Assembly (NCBI RefSeq): GCF_001579805.1
Contig: NZ_CP014546.1
Coordinates: 5,456,001-5,520,000 of the forward strand
Reading direction: 5' to 3'
DNA from: Pseudomonas azotoformans
GTDB taxonomy: Bacteria > Pseudomonadota > Gammaproteobacteria > Pseudomonadales > Pseudomonadaceae
Length of the DNA: 64,000 nucleotides
Made by a program: the position numbers and the translations under genes
The notes under the pieces: generated by a model
Database searches by the model: none
Told to the model about the DNA's origin: nothing
The model's input: the letters and a program-made list of their open reading frames with translations, nothing else
In this document: in pieces, positions 1 through 8,182 of the stretch
Layout of the letters: the number at the start of each line of letters is the position of its first letter
Position numbering within the stretch: the stretch's first letter is position 1

Positions 1-1963
1 TGAAGGTATTAGTGCCATTGGGGTTGGTGTTGGTGGCGCTGCTGGGCTGCTCGATTCGGTAGACACCCAAGGTCGCGCCAAAACTGTCCCAATCCAGCTT
101 GACCCCGGCTTCGGTCTGCTTGCTGCGGTTAGGCGCAAAGACCTCGCCAGGGTTGGTGACGTTGGTCAACGGCGCGGTCGGCCCTTGGGCCAGGCCTTCG
201 ATGCGGTTGGCGTAGAACGACACGTGCTCCCACGGCTTAACCACCAGGCCATACACCGGCGTGGTGATGCTCTCGGCATAGTTGGCGTTGCGCACGCCCG
301 TGGTGGTGTTCCACGCGTCTACCTCAATGGTCTGGCGCCGCACGCCCAGGGTCAGCAGCACACGATCATCGATAAAGCCCAGGGTGTCGGACACTGCCGC
401 ACTTTTGATGCGGTTCTTGCCGACGATGCGCGGGTCGTGGATGTCGCTGCCGAAGTAAGTAACGGACGGACGTGGGATCTGGGTCGGGTTATAGAGGTTG
501 CCCGGCCGGCGGTTGGCTTGCAGGATCGCTTCAAATGCCGAACGTTGCTCCCCCCAGATGCCGGACAAACCGAAGTTCACCTGATGGCTCACGGGGCCGG
601 TATTGAAACGCCCGTTCAAGCCGGCCATGGCGCTCTTGTTGTCCTCGTCGTGGGGCGAGTACAAAAAGCCCACACGGCCACTGCCATCGTTGCCCACGTA
701 CAGCGACGAATACTGCCCGTTCTCCCGCGTGTGCTTGGCCCCGCCACCGACATAGGCGGTCCAGTTGTCATTCAAATCGTATTCGGCATTGAACATGCCA
801 TAGGTGTCTTCCAGCTCCGACCAGCTCCAGTCCTGGGCATAGTTGTGCTTGGCCGATGGCGCCTTCGGCACCTGTGTGCCATTGGGATAGACCACCGAGC
901 GACCGCTGTTGATGCGCTCTTTCTGGTAGCCGAAGTCGGTGGACACGCGCAGGCGATCGCCCCGGTAATCCAGGGCGACGGCCACCAGTTGCGAGCTTTT
1001 GAATTCGTCCTCGATGGCCGTGTCGCCGCCATGCTTGGCCAGGTTGACCCGCACGCCGAAGCGGTTGTCTTCGCCAAACCGCTGGCCCAGGTCGAGGTGG
1101 CCGCCGCTCTGGCCATCGGTAGTGGTGTCGAGGCTGACGCTACGGGTTGGCACATCTTCGGCGCGCTTGGGCACCAGGTTGACGCTGCCGCCAATGCCGC
1201 TGCCGGCTGGCGATACACCGTTGACGAAGGCGTTGGGGCCTTTGAACAACTCGACCCGCTCCAGGGCTTCGGTGGTGATGATCTGCCGTGGCAGCACGCC
1301 GTACAGGCCGTTGAAGGCAATGTCATCGGTATTCAGCGGCAGGCCGCGAATGGTGAACACCTGGGAAAAGTTGCCGAAGCCCGCCGACTGGCGCACCGAC
1401 GCATCATTGAGCAGCACATCCCCGACAGTGCGCGCCTGTTGGTCGGCGATGGTCTTGGCGGTGTAGCTGACCACGCTGAACGGCACGTCATTGATCGAGC
1501 GATTGCCCAACACGCCCAGGCGCGCCGATCGGGCGACCTGGCCACCGGCATAGGTATCCGCCTGCGCCCCACTCTCGCCGCTGATGGTGGTCGCGCCCAG
1601 TTGCACGGCGTCGCCCGTTGCTTCAGGCACCAAGGTGTAGCCATTGGCGCCGGTGCTTTGGAGTGCGTAGCCGCTGCCTTGCAGCAGTTGCATGAAGCCC
1701 GCCTGCGCGGTGAAGCTGCCCTGCAAACCGGCGCTTTGCTGGTCGTTGAGCAGCGTGGAATCAAATGACAACGGCACCCCGGACAACGCCGCGAATTGCG
1801 CCAACACATTGCCCAACGGCCCCGGCGCAAGGTGGTAGCTGCGTGTCGCGCTGCTCGACGGGGCGTCGGCTGCCACGGCGCTGTGCAGCGGCGCGATGGC
1901 AGCCAGGGCGACAGCCAGGCTCAAGGCCTTCAAGGGGCGGATCGGGTGCGGGGTGAAGGTCAT
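1..1963 (-). CDS. TonB-dependent siderophore receptor (C-terminus beyond window)
   Basis: Outer-membrane receptor that imports a ferric siderophore using TonB energy. The ATG at 1961-1963 opens a signal peptide (MTFTPHPIRPLKALSLAVAL...SAVAA). A secretin/TonB N-terminal (STN) signalling domain follows at about residues 45-95, then a plug domain from about residue 150 and the start of the beta barrel. About 654 codons are present and the frame runs off the left edge, so roughly the last 150 residues are missing. The STN extension and the adjacent fecR/fecI-like genes mark it as a transducing receptor that signals ligand binding to its own sigma factor (FpvA/FoxA/FecA class). The exact siderophore cannot be read from the sequence. 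Confidence 0.93.
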   Translation of the reverse strand, partial: MTFTPHPIRPLKALSLAVALAAIAPLHSAVAADAPSSSATRSYHLAPGPLGNVLAQFAALSGVPLSFDSTLLNDQQSAGLQGSFTAQAGFMQLLQGSGYALQSTGANGYTLVPEATGDAVQLGATTISGESGAQADTYAGGQVARSARLGVLGNRSINDVPFSVVSYTAKTIADQQARTVGDVLLNDASVRQSAGFGNFSQVFTIRGLPLNTDDIAFNGLYGVLPRQIITTEALERVELFKGPNAFVNGVSPAGSGIGGSVNLVPKRAEDVPTRSVSLDTTTDGQSGGHLDLGQRFGEDNRFGVRVNLAKHGGDTAIEDEFKSSQLVAVALDYRGDRLRVSTDFGYQKERINSGRSVVYPNGTQVPKAPSAKHNYAQDWSWSELEDTYGMFNAEYDLNDNWTAYVGGGAKHTRENGQYSSLYVGNDGSGRVGFLYSPHDEDNKSAMAGLNGRFNTGPVSHQVNFGLSGIWGEQRSAFEAILQANRRPGNLYNPTQIPRPSVTYFGSDIHDPRIVGKNRIKSAAVSDTLGFIDDRVLLTLGVRRQTIEVDAWNTTTGVRNANYAESITTPVYGLVVKPWEHVSFYANRIEGLAQGPTAPLTNVTNPGEVFAPNRSKQTEAGVKLDWDSFGATLGVYRIEQPSSATNTNPNGTNTF

Positions 1964-2052
1964 GAGGGTTCCTGTCGACGCGGTGCAGAGTTGAGGGTTC
2001 TCCCCTACACCGGGCGACAACTGAAAAGGTATCAGCGAAACGGGAAAAAAAT

Positions 2053-3006
2053 TCAGCGCGGTTCGATCGTCACCCAGTAGCCGGTCAAGCTGCTGACCTT
2101 GACCGGCAGGGTTTCCTGCAACAAGCGCAGGCTGGCGTCGGTGTCCCGCAAGGGGAACGCCCCGGACACGCTCAGCCCGGCGACGCTGTCGTGGCAGCGC
2201 AACACGCCGTGGCGGTAGCGTCCCAGCTCATCGAGCAAGTCCGCCAGGCGCATCTGCTGGGCCAGCAGCATGCCGTTTTCCCAGGTGGTGGCGCCGGCCT
2301 CCAGCGGCTGCACCGCGGCCACGCTGTCGCTACCGAATGCGCTCTGCTCGCCAGCCTTGAGGATCAGCCCACGACGGGCGTGCTGCGGCAGCATTTCCAC
2401 CGCACCGTCGAGCACCGCCACGCGGCTGCTCTGCTCGTCCACCCGCACGCTGAAATGCGTGCCCAGGGCGCGGGCGGTGCCGTGGCGGGTCTGCACCACA
2501 AACGGACGATGGGTCGGCGCGGGGTCCTTGGCGGTGGTGATCATCACTTCACCCTGCAGCAACTCGAGACGCCGCAGTTGGTCGGTGAACGCGATATTCA
2601 ATGAGCTGGCTGTGTTGATCAGCAGGCGTGTGCCATCCGGCAAAGTGAGGTTGCGTTGCTCGCCAACGGCGGTGTGCTGGTCGGCGGTCCACGGTTGCCA
2701 CGGTTTTTGCCGGTAGGCCAGCCAGGTCGCAGGGCCCGCCAGCAGCAACAGGCCAAGCGCCTGGCGGCGGCCGAGGGATTTTTTGCGGCCGATACGCTTG
2801 AGGGTGTCGCCCGCAATCGCCGCCGGCACGCTGTTGAAATCCCCCAGAATCGCCTGCACCCGTTGCCAGGCCTGGGCGTGCTGGGCGCTGCGGCCTTGCC
2901 ATTGGGCGATGGCGCGACGGTCTTCGTCGGTGGCGCTGCCGGACTGCAACTGCACCATCCAGTCGGCGGCCTCCCCGAGGATCAGCGGGTCGATGGACGG
3001 GTTCAT
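2053..3006 (-). CDS. FecR-family anti-sigma regulator
   Basis: Inner-membrane protein of about 317 residues that relays the receptor signal to the ECF sigma factor. It has an N-terminal DUF4880-type cytoplasmic segment (LGEAADWMVQLQSG, then AIAQWQGRSAQHAQAW), one membrane span near residues 75-95 (ALGLLLLAGPATWLAY) and a periplasmic FecR domain (VGEQRNLTLPDGTRL...). The ATG at 3004-3006 overlaps the upstream sigma gene stop by 4 bp (ATGA). This start is preferred to the long upstream extension of the frame, which shadows the sigma gene. It lies about 90 bp upstream of the receptor gene, giving the usual order sigma, anti-sigma, receptor. Confidence 0.93.
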   Translation of the reverse strand: MNPSIDPLILGEAADWMVQLQSGSATDEDRRAIAQWQGRSAQHAQAWQRVQAILGDFNSVPAAIAGDTLKRIGRKKSLGRRQALGLLLLAGPATWLAYRQKPWQPWTADQHTAVGEQRNLTLPDGTRLLINTASSLNIAFTDQLRRLELLQGEVMITTAKDPAPTHRPFVVQTRHGTARALGTHFSVRVDEQSSRVAVLDGAVEMLPQHARRGLILKAGEQSAFGSDSVAAVQPLEAGATTWENGMLLAQQMRLADLLDELGRYRHGVLRCHDSVAGLSVSGAFPLRDTDASLRLLQETLPVKVSSLTGYWVTIEPR

Positions 3007-3500
3007 GCCACGCTCAGGCACGCAAGGAACGCATCGCGCATGTAGCGTTTGACCGAAACCAGCGACACCTTCAATTCGTCGGCGATCTGCTGATAGGTCA
3101 AGCCGTCGAGCTGTGACATCAGGAAGGCCTGGCGGGTCTTTTCCGGCAAATCCCGCAACATGGCTTCGATGCGGTACAACGCCTCGAGGATCAGCCAGCG
3201 GGTTTCCGGCGACGGCACTGCCTGCTCGGGCAGGTGCGCGATAGTTTCCAGGTAGGCGCGTTCGACTTCCTGGCGACGCCAGCTGTCGATCATCAGGCCC
3301 TTGGCAATATGGGTGAGCAACGCGCGCGGCTCGCTGCCGAAACCGGCACTGTGTTGGCGGGTGAGCAGGCGCATGAAGGTGTCGTGGGCCAGGTCGGCCG
3401 CATCGTTGGCATTGCCCAGCTTGCGGTCGAGCCAGCGGTACAGCCAACCATGATGTTCGCAGTACAACGCCTGGACAGGCAGATGGAGCGAAGACGACAT
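3003..3500 (-). CDS. FecI-family ECF RNA polymerase sigma factor
   Basis: Iron-starvation sigma factor of 165 residues that would transcribe the downstream receptor gene. Region 2 is visible as WLYRWLDRKLGNANDAADLAHDTF (about residues 20-45, shown as motif extent only). Region 4 is seen in LPEKTRQAFLMSQLDGLTYQ, continuing into QIADELKVSLVSVKRYM. The ATG at 3498-3500 gives the normal FecI length. An in-frame extension upstream exists but runs into the opposite gene. It is translationally coupled to the FecR-like gene. Expression is probably Fur-controlled, though the only candidate operator seen (3529-3545) is weak. Confidence 0.93.
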   Translation of the reverse strand: MSSSLHLPVQALYCEHHGWLYRWLDRKLGNANDAADLAHDTFMRLLTRQHSAGFGSEPRALLTHIAKGLMIDSWRRQEVERAYLETIAHLPEQAVPSPETRWLILEALYRIEAMLRDLPEKTRQAFLMSQLDGLTYQQIADELKVSLVSVKRYMRDAFLACLSVA

Positions 3501-3528
3501 GCCGATCACCCGAACCCGGTAGTAATTA

Positions 3529-3545
3529 AGAATTGATCGCATTCT
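3529..3545. promoter_or_regulatory. Weak candidate Fur-type inverted repeat upstream of the sigma gene
   Basis: AGAAT-7 bases-ATTCT lies 28-45 bp upstream of the FecI-like ATG in an A/T-rich stretch. Iron-responsive FecI genes usually have a Fur box here. The match to the 19-bp Fur consensus is poor, so this is only a candidate. Confidence 0.25.
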
Positions 3546-3629
3546 AATCTGGGCAACGAATCGCGGCAACGCGTTAATTAATGTTATAGGATAACAACCC
3601 ATTTTCGCCCTGCCCTGTGATCCTCGCCC

Positions 3630-4785
3630 ATGACCGATGCTGTTCCCCTGCGCCAACGCCTGCTCTCCATCGATGCCCTGCGCGGCCTGGTGATCCTGTT
3701 CATGTTGCTGGACCATGTGCGCGAAACCTTCCTGCTGCACCGTCAGGTCAGCGATCCGATGACTATCGACAGCACCGAGCCCGCGCTGTTTTTCAGCCGC
3801 ACCCTCGCCCACCTGTGCGCGCCAGTGTTTGTGTTGCTCACGGGCTTGTCGGCGTGGCTGTACGGCCAGAAATATCAGGGCCGGCGCGATGTGTCGGCGT
3901 TCCTGTTCAAGCGTGGGCTGTTCCTGGTGGTACTGGAGTTCACCCTGGTCAACTTCGCCTGGACCTTTCAGCTGCCGCCCAGCGTGATCTATATGCAAGT
4001 GATCTGGGCGATTGGCGTGAGCATGATCACCCTCGCGGCGCTGGTGTGGTTGCCGCGTTCGCTGCTGATCGTGTTGGCCGTGGTGATCATTGCCGGGCAC
4101 AACCTGCTGGACGGGCTGCACTTCGACGCGGGTTCGGCACTGCACATTCCGTGGGCAATCCTGCATGAGCGCAGCTGGATCGAAGTGGGCGACTCGCTGC
4201 GCCTGCGCATCACCTATCCGGTGCTGCCGTGGATCGGTGTGATTGCCCTGGGCTACAGCCTCGGCCCGTGGTTTGCCCAAGGCATGCCGCCGGCGCTGCG
4301 TCAGCGTTACCTGTTGCTCGGCGGTATGAGTGCATTGATAGGGTTCGTGGTGTTGCGAGCAGCCAACGGGTATGGCGAAAAACCCTGGCAAGCCTATGAC
4401 AATGGCGTGCAGACCCTGATGAGCTTTTTCAACATCACCAAGTACCCGCCTTCGTTGTTGTTTCTGGCACTGACGCTGGGGATCGGCTTGCTGCTGTTGC
4501 TGGCGTTCGAGAAAGCGGGAAGCAAGCGTTGGATCGGGCCTGCTCGCCACCTTCGGTGCAGCGCCGATGTTCTTCTACCTGCTGCACCTGTACGTGCTGA
4601 AAATCCTCTACGTCGCGTGTGTGGCGCTGTTCGGCCTGAATCACGGCAACTACTTCGGCGTCGACGGCGTGGGCGCCATTTGGCTGGTGGCGCTGCTGCT
4701 GCCGCTGGCGCTGTATCCGCCGGTACGTTGGTTTGCCGGGCTCAAGACGCGACGCCGCGACCTGGCCTGGCTCAAGTACCTGTAG
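3630..4785 (+). pseudogene. Multi-span membrane acyltransferase-like protein (DUF1624 / HGSNAT type), frameshifted
   Basis: Integral membrane protein related to the heparan-alpha-glucosaminide N-acetyltransferase/YeiB group. The N-terminus carries the family signature RLLSIDALRGLVILFMLLDH (residues 9-28), followed by about nine hydrophobic spans. The frame from ATG 3630 is good up to ...AFEKAGSKRWIG (near 4535), then turns into Arg-rich nonsense. The continuation GLLATFGAAPMFFYLLHLYV... lies in the next frame and ends at TAG 4783-4785. One extra G in the GGG run 4536-4538 explains the break. Rejoined, the protein would be about 385 residues. It is either a recent pseudogene or a sequence error. 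It is not convincingly linked to the neighbouring siderophore genes. Confidence 0.8.
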
Positions 4786-4824
4786 AAGCTCGATCTATGC
4801 GTGAGTCGAGGTGACAAGCTCCAC

Positions 4825-5433
4825 TCATGCGGCGACCAGGTGCACATAGAACGCGTGAAACATGAAATACGCACACACCGCCAGCGCCAGGCCCATGCAG
4901 CGGTTGAACACGGTAAACGCCGACGTCCCGTTGATCCGCCGCCCCAGCAATGCGCCGAGCAACGCATAGAGCCACGGCGCACCCAACGCGCCAAAGGCCA
5001 GCAACGCCGACACCAGCGCAATCGACACCCCAGTGATATGCGCCGCCGGCAGCATGACGCTGGTGATCGGCAGCACCGCCATGATGCCCTTGGGGTTGAG
5101 CAACTGGATCACCAGGCCGTTCCAGAACGTGAGCGTCTTGGCCGGTGCGGTAGAGACTTTTTCATCGACCACCGTGCGCGCGGTGAACACCTGATAAGCC
5201 AGGTACAAGGTGTACACGCCGCCAATCAACGAAATATAGGGCAAGGCTGCCTGGGAAATGATCGCCTCGCCGGTGTAGCCGAACAGCACGAACAACACCA
5301 GCATCGCGCAGCCCACGCCGATGAAAAACCCGGTGGAGCGCCTGAACTGGCCGGTGAGCCCGGCGTTGAGGCCCATGAAGTTCACGGGGCCGGGGCTGTA
5401 CATGACGCTGAAGGCGTAGAGGAAGATGTCCAT
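4825..5433 (-). CDS. LysE/RhtB-family amino acid exporter
   Basis: Inner-membrane exporter of 202 residues with about six hydrophobic spans. The N-terminal family pattern is MDIFLYAFSVMYSPGPVNFM, where the SPGP motif near residues 13-16 is typical. The loop TFWNGLVIQLLNPKGIMAVL holds the conserved NPK. Family members export small amino acids, homoserine lactone or related compounds; the substrate cannot be told here. The ATG at 5431-5433 was chosen because the longer in-frame extension runs through the REP at 5534-5558 and lacks family similarity. It is monocistronic and convergent with the frameshifted gene at 3630-4785. Confidence 0.88.
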   Translation of the reverse strand: MDIFLYAFSVMYSPGPVNFMGLNAGLTGQFRRSTGFFIGVGCAMLVLFVLFGYTGEAIISQAALPYISLIGGVYTLYLAYQVFTARTVVDEKVSTAPAKTLTFWNGLVIQLLNPKGIMAVLPITSVMLPAAHITGVSIALVSALLAFGALGAPWLYALLGALLGRRINGTSAFTVFNRCMGLALAVCAYFMFHAFYVHLVAA

Positions 5434-5533
5434 GGAAAACCTGCAGTAGAGGGAGTGCGGCGAGTCTACTGAGGGGGGTTGGGGGGATTCTTGTACGTTT
5501 GTGGTGGGGCTGGATGGGGATGCTGCGCATCCC

Positions 5534-5558
5534 AGCGGGAGCAAGCTCCCTCGCCACA
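5534..5558. repeat. REP element (fluorescens type)
   Basis: Extragenic palindrome built around GGGAGC-AA-GCTCCC followed by TCGCCACA, the standard P. fluorescens REP form. It sits between the LysE and GFA genes. A second small hairpin, GGATGCTGCGCATCC, lies just upstream at about 5518-5532. Confidence 0.75.
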
Positions 5559-5597
5559 GGTATAGTGTTTGTCGAACTCTTCGGGATAAAACCAGAC

Positions 5598-5969
5598 ATG
5601 GATGCAATCAATCAAGGCAGTTGCCTCTGCGGTGCAGTCACTTATCAAGTCGCGACACCGCTCAAGGCCGCCACCCACTGCCACTGCAAAAAATGCCAGA
5701 AAGGCCATGGCGCTGCGTTCGCGACGTATGCCAGCGCGCGCCGATCAGACGTGACGATCCAGGCTGTGCGTGACACGCTGAAAGGCTATGAATCTTCGCC
5801 AGGTATCACCCGTCAATTCTGCTCAGAATGCGGTTCATCGCTGTTCTGGAGCGACGCTAAAGGAAAGTATCCAGAGTGGATTTCGATTGCGCTGGGCACG
5901 CTCGACACTCCTTTTACCGCACAAGCTCAGGCACACAGCTGTGTCGAGTCCAGGGTCGCCTGGCTGTAG
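5598..5969 (+). CDS. GFA-family zinc protein, C-terminus ended by a REP
   Basis: Small cytoplasmic zinc protein of 123 residues in the glutathione-dependent formaldehyde-activating (GFA/DUF636) family. Zinc-ligand cysteines are visible in SCLCGAV (C9, C11), CHCKKC (C28, C30, C33) and FCSECGSSLFW. The real activity of most homologues is unknown. The C-terminus is odd: where relatives continue past a segment like 'VxSKxPWxEI', this one reads VESRVAWL and stops. The TAG stop at 5967-5969 lies inside the left arm of the palindrome at 5964-5992, so the tail of roughly 10-15 residues appears lost to that element. ATG 5598 gives the normal N-terminus. Confidence 0.85.
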   Translation: MDAINQGSCLCGAVTYQVATPLKAATHCHCKKCQKGHGAAFATYASARRSDVTIQAVRDTLKGYESSPGITRQFCSECGSSLFWSDAKGKYPEWISIALGTLDTPFTAQAQAHSCVESRVAWL

Positions 5970-5992
5970 GAGCGACTTGGTCGCCCCTACAG
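5964..5992. repeat. REP-like palindrome overlapping the GFA gene end
   Basis: Inverted repeat CTGTAGG-AG-CGAC-TTG-GTCG-CC-CCTACAG, read directly from the sequence. It resembles REP/RAYT-mobilised elements of Pseudomonas and could also act as a transcription terminator between the GFA gene and the convergent OprD gene. The GFA stop codon falls inside its left arm. Confidence 0.7.
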
Positions 5993-6012
5993 ATATAGTC
6001 GGCGTTTGCGGA

Positions 6013-7332
6013 CTACATCAACGGAATCGAGTAGTTCACAAACACCCGATTCTGGTCCTGGTCCCGCGCCACTTCACTGCGCGACACGCCGTTGCGCCAG
6101 CCGAACCCGACGTTCTTGAACGTGCCGCTCTGCACCACGTAATCCAGCGAGATATCGCGCTCCCACTCGCTGGCGTCGTTGCCGCTGGCGGTGAGGATGT
6201 GGTCGCCCTTCAAGTACATCACCGAGGCCTTTAACCCCGGCACACCGAGTGACGCGAAGTCGTAGGCGTATTGCGCAAAGGCAGTGCGCTCGCCGGCCTG
6301 GATAAAGGTTTGCACGGTACGGTCGGTGTAGAGGTACAGGCTGGAACCGCCCTCCCCTTTGTTCACCAGGCCGCCCTGGTTGAGTTGGGCGAAGTTGCTG
6401 TCGTCCGAGACTTGCTGGTAGCCGGCGGTGATCGCGTGCGGGCCCAGGGAGTAGATGAACGCCGCGCTCCAGGTGTTGTTGTCGATTTCACCGGTGCCAT
6501 TCTTGGTGTAGCCGCCGAGCTTGTAACCTTCGGCACGGCCAGAAGCGCTGCTGTTCTTGCCGTCGGAGGTGGTCTTGAAGTAGCGCAGGTCGGTTTTCAA
6601 GGAGCCGTAGTCGCCCAGCGGCAATACGTGGATCAGCCCGGCGAAGTGCTGTTGATAATAGTCTTCGAGGTTGGCGTAGTAGTACTGGACCATCAGGTCC
6701 TTGGTCACCTGGTAATCGGCACCGGCGTAGTTGAATTTGTTGCTTTCCTGGGTGCCGCCCGCCGCCGCCAGGCCGCTGCGGTCGCTGGAGCCACGGCCGG
6801 TGGTGTGTTGCAGTTGGCCGCCGATCAGGGTCAGGTTGTCGATGTCCTTGCTGGTGATTTGCCCACCTTCGAACGACTGCGGCAACAGGCGGCCGTCGTT
6901 ACTCACCAGGATCGGCAGGTTCGGCCGCAGGTAGCCGTAGCGCAGTTCGCTCTTGGCAAAACGCGCCTTGGCCGTGGCGCCGCCACGGGCCCAGTTGTCG
7001 GTGGCCTTGCCGTCGTCGTTGGGGATCATCGAGCTGCCCACGTGGCGGCCGGCGCCGCTGTCCAGGGTGATGCCGAGCATGCCGATGGCGTCGAGACCAA
7101 AACCGACGGTGCCGTCGGTGAAGCCCGACTGGTAGTTGAGGATAAACGCCTGGCCCCACTCCTCGGTCTTCGACGGTGCGGCGGCGCCGTCACGGTTGTC
7201 GTTGTTGAAGTAGAAGTTGCGCATACTCAAGTTGGCTTTACTGTCGCTCAAGAAATCAGCCGACGCCAAAGGGCTGAGGGCAACGCCCAGGCCGCCGGTC
7301 AACACGCTTAACACATTCAAAGTGGCTTTCAT
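6013..7332 (-). CDS. OprD-family outer-membrane porin
   Basis: Substrate-specific 18-strand porin of 439 residues. The signal peptide (MKATLNVLSVLTGGLGVALS...ASA) precedes DFLSDSKANLSMRNFYFNND, the standard OprD N-terminus. Family marks continue through the barrel (EWGQAFILNYQSGFT; TVGFGLDAIGMLG) and the C-terminal strand ends NRVFVNYSIPLM. The start at 7330-7332 fits the signal peptide better than the upstream in-frame codon at 7347. It is the last gene of an ABC-importer operon, 7 bp after the phosphodiesterase gene, so it probably passes the same solute across the outer membrane. Confidence 0.95.
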   Translation of the reverse strand: MKATLNVLSVLTGGLGVALSPLASADFLSDSKANLSMRNFYFNNDNRDGAAAPSKTEEWGQAFILNYQSGFTDGTVGFGLDAIGMLGITLDSGAGRHVGSSMIPNDDGKATDNWARGGATAKARFAKSELRYGYLRPNLPILVSNDGRLLPQSFEGGQITSKDIDNLTLIGGQLQHTTGRGSSDRSGLAAAGGTQESNKFNYAGADYQVTKDLMVQYYYANLEDYYQQHFAGLIHVLPLGDYGSLKTDLRYFKTTSDGKNSSASGRAEGYKLGGYTKNGTGEIDNNTWSAAFIYSLGPHAITAGYQQVSDDSNFAQLNQGGLVNKGEGGSSLYLYTDRTVQTFIQAGERTAFAQYAYDFASLGVPGLKASVMYLKGDHILTASGNDASEWERDISLDYVVQSGTFKNVGFGWRNGVSRSEVARDQDQNRVFVNYSIPLM

Positions 7333-7339
7333 CACAACC

Positions 7340-8173
7340 TCAGTCAATTAACCCATGAGCGTCATAAAACGGATACGGCCCCGGGTACTCCCCGAATACG
7401 CCGTTGTGGCTGATCAAACCCTGTTGCGCCTCCCAGCGATGCAACAGATAGCCCGCCGGCTCCAGGTTGAAATGCGCGGGCGCCGCTTCTTGTAGGTCCA
7501 ACACGATCTGGTGCGAGGTGCCGGGGCATACACAACTCAGGCTGCCGCCGAAACGGCGCTGCATCGGCCGGTGCAAATGCCCGCACAGCAGGCGCTCGAC
7601 TTGCGGATGACGGGCGACGACCTGCTCCAGCGCCGCCGCATTGATGAAGGGCTCGCGGTCCATATGGCCGATGCCGCTGATAAACGGCGGGTGATGCAAA
7701 ATCAGCAAGGTCGGCGCCTGCGGACGCAGCGACAATTGCGCGTCCAGCCAGTGCAATTGGCTGTCGAGCAACTGGCCGCCGTGGCCGCCGGGGATGGTGG
7801 AGTCGAGGCCGATCAGGCGCAGCGGATGCTCGTCCACCACCCAGTCCAATGGGCCCTCTGCGGACACAGGCAAATACGCGTGATCCCGGAACGCCTCCAG
7901 CAGCGGCCCGCGCGTGTCGTGGTTGCCGGGTACCAGGTAGCACGGCATGTGCAAACGGGCGAGTTCGGGGTGCAGCACGGCGTATTCATCGGCGCGGCCG
8001 AAGTCCACCAGGTCACCGCTGATCACCACGATATCGGGGCGTGGGTAACTGGCGTTGAGGTGGTCGACGGCGCGGCGCAGTGCGCCCAAGGTATCGACCA
8101 CCCCATAAGTGAGGCGCTGGCCGGCTTTAAGGTGCAGGTCGCTGATCTGCGCGACAAGAAACGGACGATTCAC
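7340..8173 (-). CDS. Metallophosphoesterase (cyclic-nucleotide/phosphodiester phosphodiesterase type)
   Basis: Calcineurin-like hydrolase of 277 residues, CpdA/GpdQ group. Metal-binding blocks are visible in order: AQISDLHL (D and H near residues 11-13), VISGDLVDFG, VPGNHDTRG, LILHHPPF and LLCGHLHRPMQ. These enzymes need two metals and cleave phosphodiesters. GTG start at 8171-8173, 9 bp after the ATPase stop. Its place inside a solute-import operon, between the ATPase and the porin, suggests the imported solute is, or releases, a phosphodiester. That is an inference; the substrate could equally be a regulatory nucleotide. Confidence 0.88.
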   Translation of the reverse strand: MNRPFLVAQISDLHLKAGQRLTYGVVDTLGALRRAVDHLNASYPRPDIVVISGDLVDFGRADEYAVLHPELARLHMPCYLVPGNHDTRGPLLEAFRDHAYLPVSAEGPLDWVVDEHPLRLIGLDSTIPGGHGGQLLDSQLHWLDAQLSLRPQAPTLLILHHPPFISGIGHMDREPFINAAALEQVVARHPQVERLLCGHLHRPMQRRFGGSLSCVCPGTSHQIVLDLQEAAPAHFNLEPAGYLLHRWEAQQGLISHNGVFGEYPGPYPFYDAHGLID

Positions 8174-8182
8174 AGTAGATTC

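Noticed and set aside
185-1768. Long plus-strand open frame of 527 codons opposite the TonB receptor
   Set aside because: It is the antisense shadow of the receptor gene in high-GC DNA. Its translation has no family features, while the minus strand shows signal peptide, STN and plug domains.
3574-3595. TTAATTAA and GTTAT-AGG-ATAAC repeats before the acyltransferase-like gene
   Set aside because: Short A/T palindromes near a promoter are expected by chance; no regulator is nearby to support them.
4567-4785. Separate 72-residue membrane protein
   Set aside because: It is the displaced C-terminus of the frameshifted acyltransferase-like gene rather than an independent gene.
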